From assembly GCF_963676685.1 (NCBI RefSeq), contig NC_092350.1:43321705-43385704 (forward strand): a stretch of 64,000 bases of DNA, read 5' to 3'. Within the stretch, counting starts at the first letter, position 1. The number at the start of each line of letters is the position of its first letter. Both the position numbers and the translations under genes were made by a program. The notes below the pieces were generated by a model. That model ran no database searches. It was not told the origin of the DNA and saw only the letters and a list, made by a program, of their open reading frames with translations. This document shows, one piece after another, positions 46,159 through 58,400 of the stretch. Source of the stretch: Mytilus edulis. Lineage: Eukaryota > Mollusca > Bivalvia > Mytilida > Mytilidae.

Positions 46159-46495
46159 TTTATAGATATAAGAAGATGTGGCATGAGTGCCAATGAGATC
46201 ATGACTCTCCATCCAAGTCAGTTTGTAAAAAGTAAACCATTATAGGTCACAGTACGGCCTATAACACGAAGCATTGGCTCACACCGAACAGCAAGCTATA
46301 AAGGTCCCCCAAAATGACTAGTGTAAAACCAGAAAAAGCGACGGTCTAATCTATATAAAAAATGCGAAACGAGAAACGCTTATGAACCACATCAACAAAC
46401 GACAGCCACTGAACACAGGTTCCTGACTTCGGACAGATGCAAACAACTGCAGCGGGTTTAAACGTTTTAACAGGCGCCAACCTTCACCCTTACCT
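46159..46495 (-). mobile_element. Retroposon family B, minus-strand copy
   Basis: Reverse complement of the family: AAGAAGATGTGGCATGAG, GTGCCAATGAGATC, TTATAGGTCACAGTACGGCC, AACGACAGCCACTGAACACA and GGCGCCAACCTTCACCC. Nearly full-length. Confidence 0.72.
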
Positions 46496-46659
46496 GGAGT
46501 AGTTTTTAGGATTCAGTGTAACATTCGTAAATTTTACGGACTCCATCACGAGTTGGTTGACCGTTACGGAATAACGGTTCCACAGATGATATCGGATATG
46601 TTCCTTATGTCGTAATTACAATACCCGTCCCTTTTCTAGAATGTGACCTCCCGAATTAT

Positions 46660-47330
46660 AGAATATTTACCGCATTTGTAACATAAGCAACACGACGGTT
46701 GCCACATATGGAGCAGGATCTGCTTATCCTTCTGGAGCACCTTGGATCCACCCCAGTTTTTTGGTGGGGTTCGTATTGCTTAGTCTTTAGTTTTCTATGT
46801 TGTGTCTTGCATGTGTACTATTATGTGTCTGTCTTTTTATTTTTAGCCATGGCGCTGTCAGTTTATTTTTAGCCATGGCGCTGTCAGTTTATTTTTAGCC
46901 ATGGCGTTGTCAGTTTATTTTTAGCCATGGCGCTGTCAGTTTATTTTTAGCCATGGCGCTGTCAGTTTATTTTTAGCCATGGCGTTGTCAGTTTATTTTT
47001 AGCCATGGCGTTGTCAGTTTATTTTTAGCCATGGCGCTGTCAGTTTATTTTTAGCCATGGCGCTGTCAGTTTATTTTTTAGCCATGGCGCTGTCAGTTTA
47101 TTTTTAGCCATGGCGTTGTCAGTTTATTTTTAGCCATGGCGTTGTCAGTTTATTTTTAGCCATGGCACTGTCAGTTTATTTTTAGCCATGGCGCTGTCAG
47201 TTTATTTTTAGCCATGGCGCTGTCAGTTTATTTTTAGCCATGGCGTTGTCAGTTTATTTTTAATGTATTAGTTTGATTGTCCCTCTGGTATCTTTCGCCC
47301 CTCTTTTACATTGTAGAAAGACATACTATA
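46660..47330 (+). repeat. Dispersed repeat D with 16-unit internal expansion
   Basis: Flanks match 10345-10618 (ACACGACGGTTGCCACAT, GGAGCAGGATCTGCTTA at left; GGTATCTTTCGCCCCTCTTT at right). Between them GCCATGGCG(C/T)TGTCAG occurs 16 times at a 26-bp period (46836-47262), where the other copy has it once. Units differ chiefly by GCGCTG versus GCGTTG, and one has an extra T. Confidence 0.93.
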
Positions 47331-48068
47331 AAATATCAATTAAATTGGCTTAACTCAATCAAAAAGAAATATTAACAAAAACTGAACGATTTAAAATTGT
47401 TATCTATGACACAATATAAATACAATATTAATATAATAAAAGGGGGGGATGTAAAACAATATCAGAAAGACAACTATAACCTTTGACAAAATGGCGTTAA
47501 ATAAAATAACGTGCACAGGTAAATATAATAATTTTGGTGTAAGGAGTACATGGAGTACGGAAATATTTTTTAACACAATAAATATAAATAAACAAATAAC
47601 GGGCGTAAAAAAGAGACCGTAAACGGAGGAAACAGTTATTCGCAAAATAATTGTAATAATGCAAGAGTATATAACTCTTACAAAGAATGCAACACAATTT
47701 CGTAAAGTCAATCCCTTTCATTTGAAGATTAACCCATAAGAATCCTATATAGAATAGTTCTACTATAATATATGGCAGTTGTTAATAACTAGATAGTGTA
47801 ATACTAAATTTGTTAATGTTAAAAAGAAATTAAAAAAAGAATGTTCATATGAAGACTGATAAAACAAAACCAGGAAGATCTGACCTACAGTTCTTGAGAA
47901 AATTGAGACGGAATTTCATGGGATGGACGGACGGACAGACAGAGCTAGAACAGTATACCCTCTATATAGTACCTGGGATTTAATAACTTAACAGACGTTT
48001 ACTTCCTGCAACTAACCCGAAACGTCATGCGAGGTATTGTCATCACCTAGAACTATAAGACATATATA
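47331..48068. other. Non-coding spacer
   Basis: No gene. The block at about 47875-47965 (GGACGGACGGACAGACAG, then AGTATACCCTC) looks like the inverse of the left end of a tandem-core element such as the one at 3348. Confidence 0.45.
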
Positions 48069-48148
48069 GGTGACCTTCTGCTGTTGTTTTTTCTATGGTC
48101 GGGTTGTTGTCTCTTTGACACATTCTCCATTTCCATTCTCAATTTTAT
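48069..48148 (+). mobile_element. 138-bp short element, 5'-truncated copy
   Basis: GGTGACCTTCTGCTGTTG to CCATTCTCAATTTTAT matches the last 80 bp of 61369-61506 closely. Confidence 0.75.
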
Positions 48149-48498
48149 ACATAGCTTCTTGAAGAAAACAAAGTTCGAACATTTAAATGAAATCTTTAAC
48201 TAACGGTCCTGTGATGATCCTTTACTGATTTACAGTTTTTGTAGACAAAGATAAATACGAATTGACCACCTCAAAGGGAAAATAAATAACACCTTACGAA
48301 AAATACATACACACAGGTTTTCAGAAACTATCTCGTATATAAAAGGCATATCATGCAAGAAACACCTAATGTATTCCTCTACCAATTTTTAGTTTTGTCT
48401 GCTATCCGAAAATAAATTTGTGGAACACAGGTTAACAGAATTATTAGGTAACAAATAGTGTCTTGATTGAGTTAAGTCTGCCAATTGATATTTTATCG

Positions 48499-48879
48499 TA
48501 TGTTTTTCTATGTTGTGATGTTATGCTATTGTTTCGGAAAAAGGGAGAAGGTTTGGATCCATTAAAACGTTTAATCCCGCTGCAAATGTTTGCACCTGTC
48601 CTAAGTCAGGAATCTGATGTACAGTAGTTGTCGTTTGTTTATGTAATATATACGTGTTTCTCGTTTCTCGTTTTGTTTATATAGATTAGACCGTTGGTTT
48701 TCCCGTTTGAATGGTTTTATACTAGTAATTTGGGGGCCCTTTATAGCTTGTTGTTCGGTGTGAGCCAAGGCTCCGTGTTGAAGGCCGTACTTTAACCTAT
48801 AATGGTTTACTTTTTTAAATTGTTATTTGGATGGAGAGTTGTCTCATTGGCGCTCACACCACATCTGCCTTTATCTATC
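48499..48879 (+). mobile_element. Retroposon family B, long copy
   Basis: Starts near TTCTATGTTGTGATG and ends CACACCACATCTGCC. Shares TTTAATCCCGC, GTAGTTGTCGTTTG, GACCGTTGGTTTTCCCG, TGAGCCAAGGCTCCGTG and GTTGTCTCATTGG with the copies at 46159 (minus) and 62532, a subtype distinct from 41917 and 50206. Confidence 0.75.
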
Positions 48880-49002
48880 TCCTTCAAGAGAGTCTCGAAT
48901 GCCTCGAATGATACCTCAGGAATATTTGTTTCTTTGAATATAACAATAAACGTAACAAACTACGGTTCATTTGACAAATAACACCGTACAGTGACATATT
49001 CC

Positions 49003-49084
49003 GTTAGTCGTTTATTTCTGTGTCATTTGGTCTCTTTGGTAAAGTGTTGTCTTATTGGAAATCATACCACATCTTCTTACTTCT
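49003..49084 (+). mobile_element. 3' tail of retroposon family B
   Basis: TTTCTGTGTCATTTGGTCTC to CATACCACATCTTCTTAC; 5'-truncated, 41917-type subtype. Confidence 0.7.
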
Positions 49085-49725
49085 ACAACGGTTAACATAC
49101 CTCTACATAACAAAGTAATGGTACAATCGTGTGACTAAGCCTTCAATTCAAAATCTTAACTTAAATAATGAATACATGATAACGACTAACAACATTAAAA
49201 TGCTTTTTCCAGGATATTTTCTATTAAAAATCATTAAACAGATGTAGAAACTTTACATGTTTTCGCAAATGTTGCACTCGAGGTGTGTCATATTGCATAT
49301 TTCTGTTTAATTACGCTATGAAAAGTGAACAAATAATCAATTAAACGTCTTGTATGATTGTCATATTTATTTTCAATCAAAATAATTCGACAGGAAATAT
49401 TCTTCTAAAAAATTCTCTCATTTTCAAAGCTTAGAATTGAATAGATTTCCTGCTTATCATAATCATAGCCATAATAAGACATTATAATTGGCTTTGAATG
49501 ATGTAAAGAACTCAACCAAGATCAAAACTAACGAGAAAGATATATAATAAAAGAATACTTCACTTCTGCCCTATTAAACTATACAATTTATGATTTTCTA
49601 CAGGCCTATTCAAATAATGTACTGTGAATTATGCCCTTTATAACAACTATTTTTTATGTTAAACACTGTTGATACTTAAGAGTTGAACATTACGGTAGTT
49701 AAAATGCTTATGTATCTTTAGTATG
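49085..49725. other. Non-coding spacer
   Basis: AT-rich, nothing recognised. Confidence 0.5.
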
Positions 49726-50874
49726 TTATCTATACTATTAAACGAGAAGACCTCATTTTTGGTGTCGCTTCTCTTCTTTCCACAATCAACACGCCTCTGT
49801 GTCCTATAGGTACAGTGCATAGTCGCATTTGTCATCCATTCATATGATTATTCAGATTGAGTTATTTTGGGAGAAAAACGAGAAAAAAGGCATCCGGATA
49901 TTGTCCCGTCATTGGACGAAATTTTAAGTCTGATTAGACTTCCGGTTGGCGTTTTTTCTGTATACTGTATATTAAGAATTCTATCTGCTATCATTTTCAA
50001 GTTTACTATCCACGGCGGTCACATAGTTTATTTAATAGAGAGGGTCTGTATACTATATCAATGACCACCATGGATCGATTAGTAAACTTAAAATTGAAAG
50101 TAAATACACTATATTTATATAGTAATGAATGTTCATAATATACAGATTTATATAAGGGAGCTGCCATTTGATTTTTAGGGGGGGGGGCTGCTAGGATGTA
50201 ATTCAGTTGTTGTCGTTTGTTTATGTGTTACATATTTGTTTTTCGTTCATTTTTTGTACATAAATAAGGCCGCTTGTTTTCTCGTTTGAATTGTTTTACA
50301 TCGTCATGTCGGGGCCTTTTAAAGCTGAGTATGCGGTATGGGCTTTGCTCGTTGTTGAAGGCCATACGGTGACCTATAGTTGTTAATGTCTGTGTCATTG
50401 TTGGTCTCTTGTGGAGAGTTGTCTCAACATGGCAATCATACCATATCTTCTTTTTTTTTGTAATCAATAAATTTTGTAAAAGATTTAATGATTTGAGAAT
50501 TTCAGAAAAGGTACCAAAAGTTCACATGAATTATTTTAGCGCTTATCTGTATATTAAGGAACATTCATTACTATATAAATAAAGTGTGTTTACTTTCAAT
50601 TCTAAGTTTACTAATCGATCCATGGTGGTCATTGATATAGTATACAGACACTCTAATAAACTATATGACTGCCGTGGATAGTAAACTTGAAAATGATAGC
50701 AGATAGAATTAAAATACACTTTATTCGTATATATATGTATGTTAAAAGATAGACGCAAACCGGAAGTCTAATCTGACTTAAAATTTAGTCCAATGACGGG
50801 ACAATATTAATTTATTGTGGAAAGAAGAGAAGCGACACACAAAATGAGGTCTTCTCGTTTAATAGTATAGATAA
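49726..50874. mobile_element. Foldback element with arms of more than 300 bp
   Basis: Both ends read TTATCTATACTATTAAACG in inverse orientation, and the arms stay similar for more than 300 bp (CGCTTCTCTTCTTTCCACA, TGTCCCGTCATTGGAC, CACGGCGGTCA/TGACTGCCGTG, CCATGGATCGATTAG). The right arm lacks about 118 bp present on the left and has its own AT-rich insertion. The centre holds a half MITE end (about 50159-50187) and a family B retroposon (50206-50461). Confidence 0.8.
50206..50461 (+). mobile_element. Retroposon family B, 5'-truncated, in foldback centre
   Basis: From GTTGTTGTCGTTTGTTTATG to AATCATACCATATCTTC; 41917-type subtype with GCTTTGCTCGTTGTTGAAGG and GTGACCTATAGTTG. Confidence 0.75.
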
Positions 50875-51547
50875 GGCAAAAAGATCAAAATTGGTAAAAA
50901 ATTGTCATTTAAAGACAATCACTCCTATAAGAAGCCGATTAACCAACTGAATCATTTGCTGTTCTTGTTATGCTAATTAGTTTTTAAAAGTAATAATGTT
51001 GTTCGAATTTACTGTCTTCCAAATGTACTTTTTAGATGATAACGCCAAAATATAATAAAACATCATATTTAAGGGTCATAACTTATATATAAGTTCTCAA
51101 TTGACGAGTTCAATCATCATCTTGTATGGGGGTCTTTTAAATATCTCGTCCTTTAATTTTAGTATTCTTCAATTTCTTTTTCTTTCCTTTTTTCTTTGGG
51201 TATTCTGAAAATTCTAATGCATTATTTTACTATTAATTTGTCTGCAACTGTATATTACTCTGTGCAGCTTTGATTTTTGTAATCAGTATTGTAGTACCTA
51301 ATTCTTTATTATCCACAGATATTTTCTATACTTTCCATCCCCATACTCTATTCTTTATTTTTCTTCTATTAAAGTTTTCGTATTTGGTTTTGTTTTGGTA
51401 TGAAAACATAAGCAATTTTTTTGTTTAGCTTTCCTTTCAATTCACCACTCGGCACCAAATAATTGCAAGTTCACACTCAATCTTGTTTTTTTCGAGCGTC
51501 ACTAGTTCACTAGTGAGCCTTTTTGACGAAACGCGCATCTGGTGTCG
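50875..51547. other. Non-coding spacer
   Basis: No gene. Near 51488-51540, the small palindrome CACTAGTTCACTAGTG is followed by GACGAAACGCGCATCTGG, which resembles a widespread bivalve repeat end (from memory). Confidence 0.45.
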
Positions 51548-51641
51548 CAGGCACTTGTCTCTAATTTTTTTCCTATACACTTTAATATAACACGGTATAT
51601 ATTAAGGTATATAGGAATTTTTTTTCAGAGACAAGTGCCTG
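51548..51641. repeat. Hairpin, about 30-bp arms
   Basis: CAGGCACTTGTCTCT at the left and its exact inverse at the right, the arms continuing through A/T runs and CCTATA; 94 bp in all. Confidence 0.75.
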
Positions 51642-51680
51642 TGTCTGGTGTATACAATTTTAATCCTGGACTCGAGATAT

Positions 51681-51831
51681 CAGAGGCGGATTTAGGGGGG
51701 CAGGGGGCCCGGGCCCCCCTTTTGAAAAAAAATTGGTTGCTTATAAGGGAATCACTGAAGCGTGACTATAGCGGCCCCCTCTTAGGCAGTCAGTGGGCTC
51801 CCACTTATGAAATTTTTTAGATCCGCCAGTG
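51681..51831 (+). mobile_element. hAT5-like MITE, 151 bp, TSD GATAT
   Basis: Ends CAGAGGCGGATTTA and the inverse of CACTGGCGGATCTA. GATAT lies on both sides (51676-51680, 51832-51836). Interior shared with 5063-5188 plus a GGGGGGCAGGGGGCCCGGGC block. Confidence 0.82.
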
Positions 51832-51836
51832 GATAT

Positions 51837-52301
51837 GATATGATATGATGGGTCTGAGACTACCAGTTGTATATTGATATATATATTAAACTCAAGTTAT
51901 TATTAGTCTCAGGATGGGTTTATTTCTAGATACCTTGTGATGGTCCGCAAGCAGAAATTAAAGGTCTTATATTTTTCAATTTTTACCTTGTATACGTTAC
52001 AAAAATTAATTATCCACGTATCTTATTATTATCCAATATATTGGTCCCAACATTATAAATTATTTCCCGCGTAAAAGTTAATTCGACATGAGTATTGTCC
52101 CTTGCTTCAAGCATACACACTTCCTGTTGGTTCACATGGCGACAGATACACAGTAGAAAAGAACGGAAGGAATCTCAAACAATTAAAGGGAATAACAACG
52201 ATAAATGGACGACTAAAGACATCAAACGAACATTATAATAATCTGCTTACAAAGTTAAAACTGTTAAACGATCTGTTTTATTGCCATAATCTAACGTAAA
52301 T
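51837..52301. promoter_or_regulatory. Region upstream of the 334-residue gene
   Basis: Presumed promoter and 5' UTR. No convincing TATA box or initiator, so the start site is not placed. A 65-codon frame here (52102-52299) runs into the gene but is out of phase with it. Confidence 0.3.
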
Positions 52302-52412
52302 ATGAGTTTTAAGGAGATTAAATATGAGCCTCGTCAAGATTGGCAACAAACCTCGACTGGCGTCGGACATCATCACAGACCTGGCTATTATTTCCCTGAT
52401 TCAGAATTCCAG
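52302..52412 (+). CDS. Axonemal-style protein, exon 1
   Basis: ATG AGT TTT AAG start, 37 codons, donor CAG|GTATAC. A second ATG lies upstream only in other frames. Encodes MSFKEIKYEPRQDW and GVGHHHRPGYYFPDSEFQ. Confidence 0.8.
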
Positions 52413-55400
52413 GTATACTGTCACCATAAATTAACTTAAGGGTTATGTTAAGTATTGTAAATTCGGCACTGACAAGGAATAGAGATTGATTGGTTGTTGT
52501 TTGGCCCTCATTTACTTTAGAGTTTAGGGGATAGGTTTAGGCTAGATTATATTTAGTAAATCTCTACATGTATATAGGGTTGGTTCCCTTAGAATATCTG
52601 TGATGGACGTGTAGAGATTTTAAATAGGCTTTTTTACACAACGTCAACGTAGAAGAGTGCCATTGTTACATGTGTGTCTTATGAGCGGTGTTCCTGAGAG
52701 TGTTCTTGAATGTCTCTACTACAGAATTAGCATGCACATCCTTATTTGATAGTTGGTTCCAACTGATGATTTTTTCCACACAGAATGAGTGTTTATATTG
52801 TGGCTTATTCATGTTATTAATAAAATATAAAACAATATTATTACTTTATCGATCAGTGCCTCTACATACATTTGTATTTGTCTTTCAGGGCACTTTCCTA
52901 AGCAGAATATGGGATTACTTAAAATTAAATAAGATAATAATTTGTCAATTTTTAATCTGAGTATTGCTGATAATTGATACATTGTTGCATGATCATCAGA
53001 TAAATGTACAATGTTAGTTAGTTAGTTATCACATTCCACTTTTTAAAAACATGTTCTGTTTGTATAAATACATAATGTATAAGACTTCAACAGTTCAAAT
53101 ATAAACTTTTTTATACTTTAAAGTAATAGATTTTTTATTTTATTTCAGACATTAATAAGAGAACCACTTCCTCCTCCACTTGCCAAGCAGGATGAAGTCA
53201 CTAGAGATCAACACTTTGAGACCACCACTGGGAAAGCTCACGATAACAAATATCCATATGGACCATTTCATAATACTGTCCATACTAAAGCTCCAGGTCA
53301 CTGGAAAGTCAACTATATCAAAGATTTAGCAGAAAAGGTACTTATTTGGGTTAGAACTAATATTAATAAGAAGCCTGGCTTACCGAAACAATTACACTTT
53401 ATAAACATTTATATACTATCTTTATTTAAAAAAAACGATGTTAGGTGAAGTTCAGTCTTGACTTTTAGAAGACGCCTAAGCTATGTTAAGAAACAAATAT
53501 TGGTAGATTTATTTTATATGAAAAAACTACTTAAATGTGTTTAAGATCATTTAAATATATTTTTTTGGTATTGACAAGATGTGAGAACTGAGAGGTATAC
53601 ATTGTACATTAATGAGACAACAAGTTAGCATACAAATAACACAAAAAAGGCATAAAATAAGATCTAAAATTCAACATACATTTTTGTAACAAAAATTACA
53701 TGCATTCACTTTCTGTTGCTTATTGAACTCAATCACTTTGTCATTTTAGTTGGATAAAGGAGGTTGGAGGAAGCCTCTGTCTGCTGGCAATCAGATGTCA
53801 GAGACTAAAGAGGAGTACAGAAACAAAGCAGGAGTAAGACAAAAATACCATTTTGATGATGCAGCTGGTCTGAACATCCCACAGACATACAACCAGTGGG
53901 ATCACCATGTGGAAGGACCTTCAAAGGTAACTTCTGACTTAAAATAGTATCATTTTTATGCCCCACCTACGATAGTAGAGGGGCATTATGTTTTCTGGTC
54001 TGTGCGTTCGTTCATCCGTCTGTCCCGCTTCAGGTTAAAGTTTTTGGTCAAGGTAGTTTTTGATGAAGTTGAAGTCCAATCGACTTCAAACTTAGTATAC
54101 ATGTTCCCTATGATATGATCTTTCTAATTTTAATGCCAAATTAGAGGGTTTACCCCAATTTCACGGTCCACTGAACATAGAAAATGATAGTGCGAGTGGG
54201 GCATTCGTGTACTGGGGACACATTCTTGTTATTTTCATTTATGAAAAAAGTATGCATATAAAAGGAAAAATTGTCACAATATGAATTTGAAATAGTAAAA
54301 TTATATGTAGCTGTTAAGTTGCATAATGCATTTTCATAAATGTTATCATGAAAGTGGTGAATATTTTCATTAAAAAGGGTACAAAGGACTAAAAATAAGG
54401 ATTATTATGATAATGGATGGATGTTCAATGATATGTCCAGTGAAAATTAGTTACATGCATATTCAGGAATACACAACACACTAATAGACCACTTTCGAGT
54501 TCATCCGTCATTGGAAAAAACTCATCAATTATGCACGCCTTCATGACGTCATTTACCAGATAGAAGGGATCGCCTGTATCCCTGCACTATTAACGTTCAT
54601 CAAGCGTCTTAGTGATCATCATTGTGCAGGATAAACTAGAAATAATGTTTGTTTTGTAAGTACTTAATCACAATTTCCTAATGACAGCAGTGCTGATTGA
54701 CAATTATGAGAATTAAATTTGCCGAATAATTCATGCAATATAGCATTACAATTTTTCATCCACTTACTCAACATTAGAACGGAAGTGACGATGGCCCTAA
54801 TCGCACGAATGAGGTTAGCTAAAACCAGAGTTTGACGGAAATGTATCGAACTCGAAACTTGTCTATTTTAACATGTACAAACTGAAAGTTCAGTCTTTGA
54901 GGTTAACATCGATTTGTGCATTAATCTAAATTCAGGATAAATGACTGACATATATACACACATATTGTGATGATGATACATGTTATATTTATACCATTAT
55001 CCAGTTTTAATATAATAAGATGATACTATTAATACCGTAGTTTTAAATTTAGGAAAAAAATGATCCAATTTAAATTATATTTCTTTTAAAATTAAAATAT
55101 TTGTTCCTTTTTAGTATGGTCAAGGATCCACACAGAATCCAAAACTCCAGGCAAAACCATTCTATGTGAGAGACCAGGGTGTGCTTACACTAATGGACCC
55201 TTACCTCACAACAACACAAAAGGACCACAGATCATTTAAACCAGATGAATTGAAAAAATACCCGAAGAAAGATGTAGCCACTTACTGGGATTGTGAGGAC
55301 TATCCTAAAGCATGGGGACATGGAAATAAAAACAAGTAAGATATATGATAGTAGCTTAAAGTTGCAGTGACATAATGGATTTCTTAAACAATGCTTTATG

Positions 55401-58400
55401 AGGTCTATTTTTATGCTTTCATAAATATTTACCAGGAACTGAGCCTTTTATTGTTACCAATGACTGTCATTCTGTCCTTCCTTTAAAATTTAATTTACAT
55501 TTTTGGATTATCTATCTTTCAATGAATTCAAGGGCCCTTTAAATATGTCAGGTGAAGGAGATACATGTATATCAAGTTGTCCTGGCACATCCGATTACTG
55601 CATAATGCATTTGGAGATAATAGATTAGTGGGATGTCAGATGGGAGACAACTCTTAAATTCCTCATAGAAATATTCTTGACAGAAAAATAAGAATTGTTC
55701 TAATTTGTCTCAAAATTGCCTTTTTTGTATTCTCACATGTCTCATGTATTTCTTCAATCATTACTATAATTTATAATGTTATGTTTTATTTATTAATTTA
55801 CATCATCTTTCAGTCCAGTACCAAAGGATAATGTACGTAGAGAACAGTTACCCATGATTGATCCCACATGGTTTAAATCAAGGACAAAAATACCTCGCCA
55901 GCCTAAATCTTTACTGCCAGTGCCACATGGAGGCCTCAAGTCACTGTACACAGAATCGTTTATCCAACCAACAGATGTTAAAGCTAAAGAAAACTTCTAT
56001 TGTCCTGTAGATACTCCATGGGTCCTTCCACGTAAGTTTAACTGCATAATTGAAATTAATTTTATGTTTTTTATCATTCTCAATAAAAACTGGCCACCAT
56101 GAAATAGCCAAGCACTGAGTGAAAGAAGAAAAATCAATAAAACACAAACCTATCAAATCAATAAAACACAAATCTATCAAATCAATAAAACACAAATCTA
56201 TCAATCAGTTTAACTGATGTAATATTTGCAGGATATGAAGCAGTGAACCCATACAATAGGATTATAATGCTTTGTTGATAGTATAAAGATTTCATAATTT
56301 TGAACAAATAATTGATTCAGTGTCAAATTTGCATTAAATGTCTTTATGGTTTTGAAAAGTTAAAAAAGTTGTTATGGAGTACATATGTATGTACCTGGTA
56401 TCTATGAATTCCTGTATTATAAACACAAATTTAGCAGCATCATGTTACATAGCTGCGGAACCGTAGCTCTTAGGTCCTTATGTTATTTTTTGACTATTTG
56501 CGGATCTATGGTCCGCAAAATAAAAATAAAATAAAAAAGGACCATAAGAGTTACGGTTTCGCAGCTACATGTTACATAACATTCAACTAATTTAGTAATA
56601 TAGATTTGTAATTGATTTTGAAAATAAATAAATAATGTGAAGGTAAATTAGAGTACTCCACTTATCATGTTCTCAGGGCCGTAACTAGGGTTCGAATTCA
56701 GGGGAGGCAGGGGTTAGGGGCCGCCCCTAAAAGATTTTTTTTCTCTCAATAAAATGGCTAAACATGACCCGTTTTCCTTCGATTTCCTTACTTTAAGAAA
56801 CATCAGTGTTGCTTGAACCTGGAAGCATTTTTTATGCAACAACAAGCTGAGATTGTTGTTCGGGGTTAGCCAAGGCTCCGTCTTGAAGACCGTACTTTAA
56901 CCTATAATTGTCAACATTAAATACATTGTGACCGCAGATTTTTTCTCAATATGGCTAAAAATCACCCGTTTTCCTTCGATTTCCCTACTTTAAGAAACAT
57001 ATCAGTATTGCTGGATCCTGGAAGAAATTTTTATGCAAACAATTATTATCTGTTTTTTAAGACATTTTTTTTAGAAATCAAACTGGTAACTTCAAAATAC
57101 ATGTAAAGCAAGTTCATAGAACGCAAGATATTTTTTTTTATCGAGGACCTTTGAATTTCAATATTGTTGAAAGCTGAACAGACATGTATATAACTACAAC
57201 CAGGGACTTTCTATAATTAGTATAGAAAGTCCCTGCTACAACAATTGGGAGTGTTTTTATAACTACTAAGGCATTGACCATAATGTTCTCGTACGATCGG
57301 AAGACGTTAAAAACTTGACCCAACAGCTGATTCAGTCGGTAATGAATTTCCGATATCATAAAAGATTCACAATACATTATATATAAGGGAACTTCCTCTG
57401 CTTAATTGAGCCCCTAAATAAATGTGAATAGTTAAGTTTTATTCAAAATTATCGAAAGCAAAGTTTCAACCATATACATGTGTTATCGTAGCCACACGAG
57501 AAAAATAATAAAAAAATACTGAAACGGTCCATTTTTGATAAAAAAAATCCGGAAAATGACAGATATCACGTATTATGATAACACTGTTAAAACTGTAATC
57601 TTGTGTTGCTTACAACATTAATTCAAGTTCTTCGTGTACATATTGTCATAGTGTTTCCTGCAGCTTTTAAAAAGGGCAGGGTAATTGTTAGCTCAGAGGG
57701 CACATTAAGCGCGATGGACAACAATTTTAGGGCACTTACTTAACATAAACAGGCAATTTCTATAAAATGGATTCATTTAAAACATACTAGTTTAATACTA
57801 TAAAAAGGACATATACATCTGTAATCAATCATTAAAACAAATTGTTAAACAAGAAAAAGTGTTTAAAACATATATATATGAAATATTTAAAACAATAAAC
57901 ACAATTAAAAACAAAATCAGTTCTTTAAAAACAAGAAAGCACTATGTCATATACATGTATATAAAAATATTGCTTTGGTCATATCAATTGTCATTGACAA
58001 ATCCTCCTTTTTTCCCCTAAAAACAGGTTGACACATTCCCTGATATCCTGGGTCATTTTTAGTAACCAAAATTTATTAAATTACAAAAAAAAATAACTTT
58101 ACAAATTAAACCCTTCCCCTCTACACCCTTTTCCAAATTAAATTAATATAGATACAACAAGTTTTACTACTTTCATGGCACTACCATATCAGCTGTTTAT
58201 TTTAAATGTCTATAAATAGCCAGACATAGTTGTCTGTTACTTAGGTGTTTTCCCAAGTATTTTTCCCGCCTAAAATGATCATGTGACATGTTTGTAAACA
58301 AAAGAAAACATTTGATCAAGGAATTCATTTATTTTCTGGATTATTCTGCTTTTAATAATTTAGTTTGGATTTTTATTCATTTCATTTAAGGTACAGTCAA

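Noticed and set aside
57202..57234. Rho-independent terminator or NF-kB-type site
   Set aside because: Eukaryotic DNA inside a transposon; the hairpin and the GGGACTTTCT match are not supported by context.
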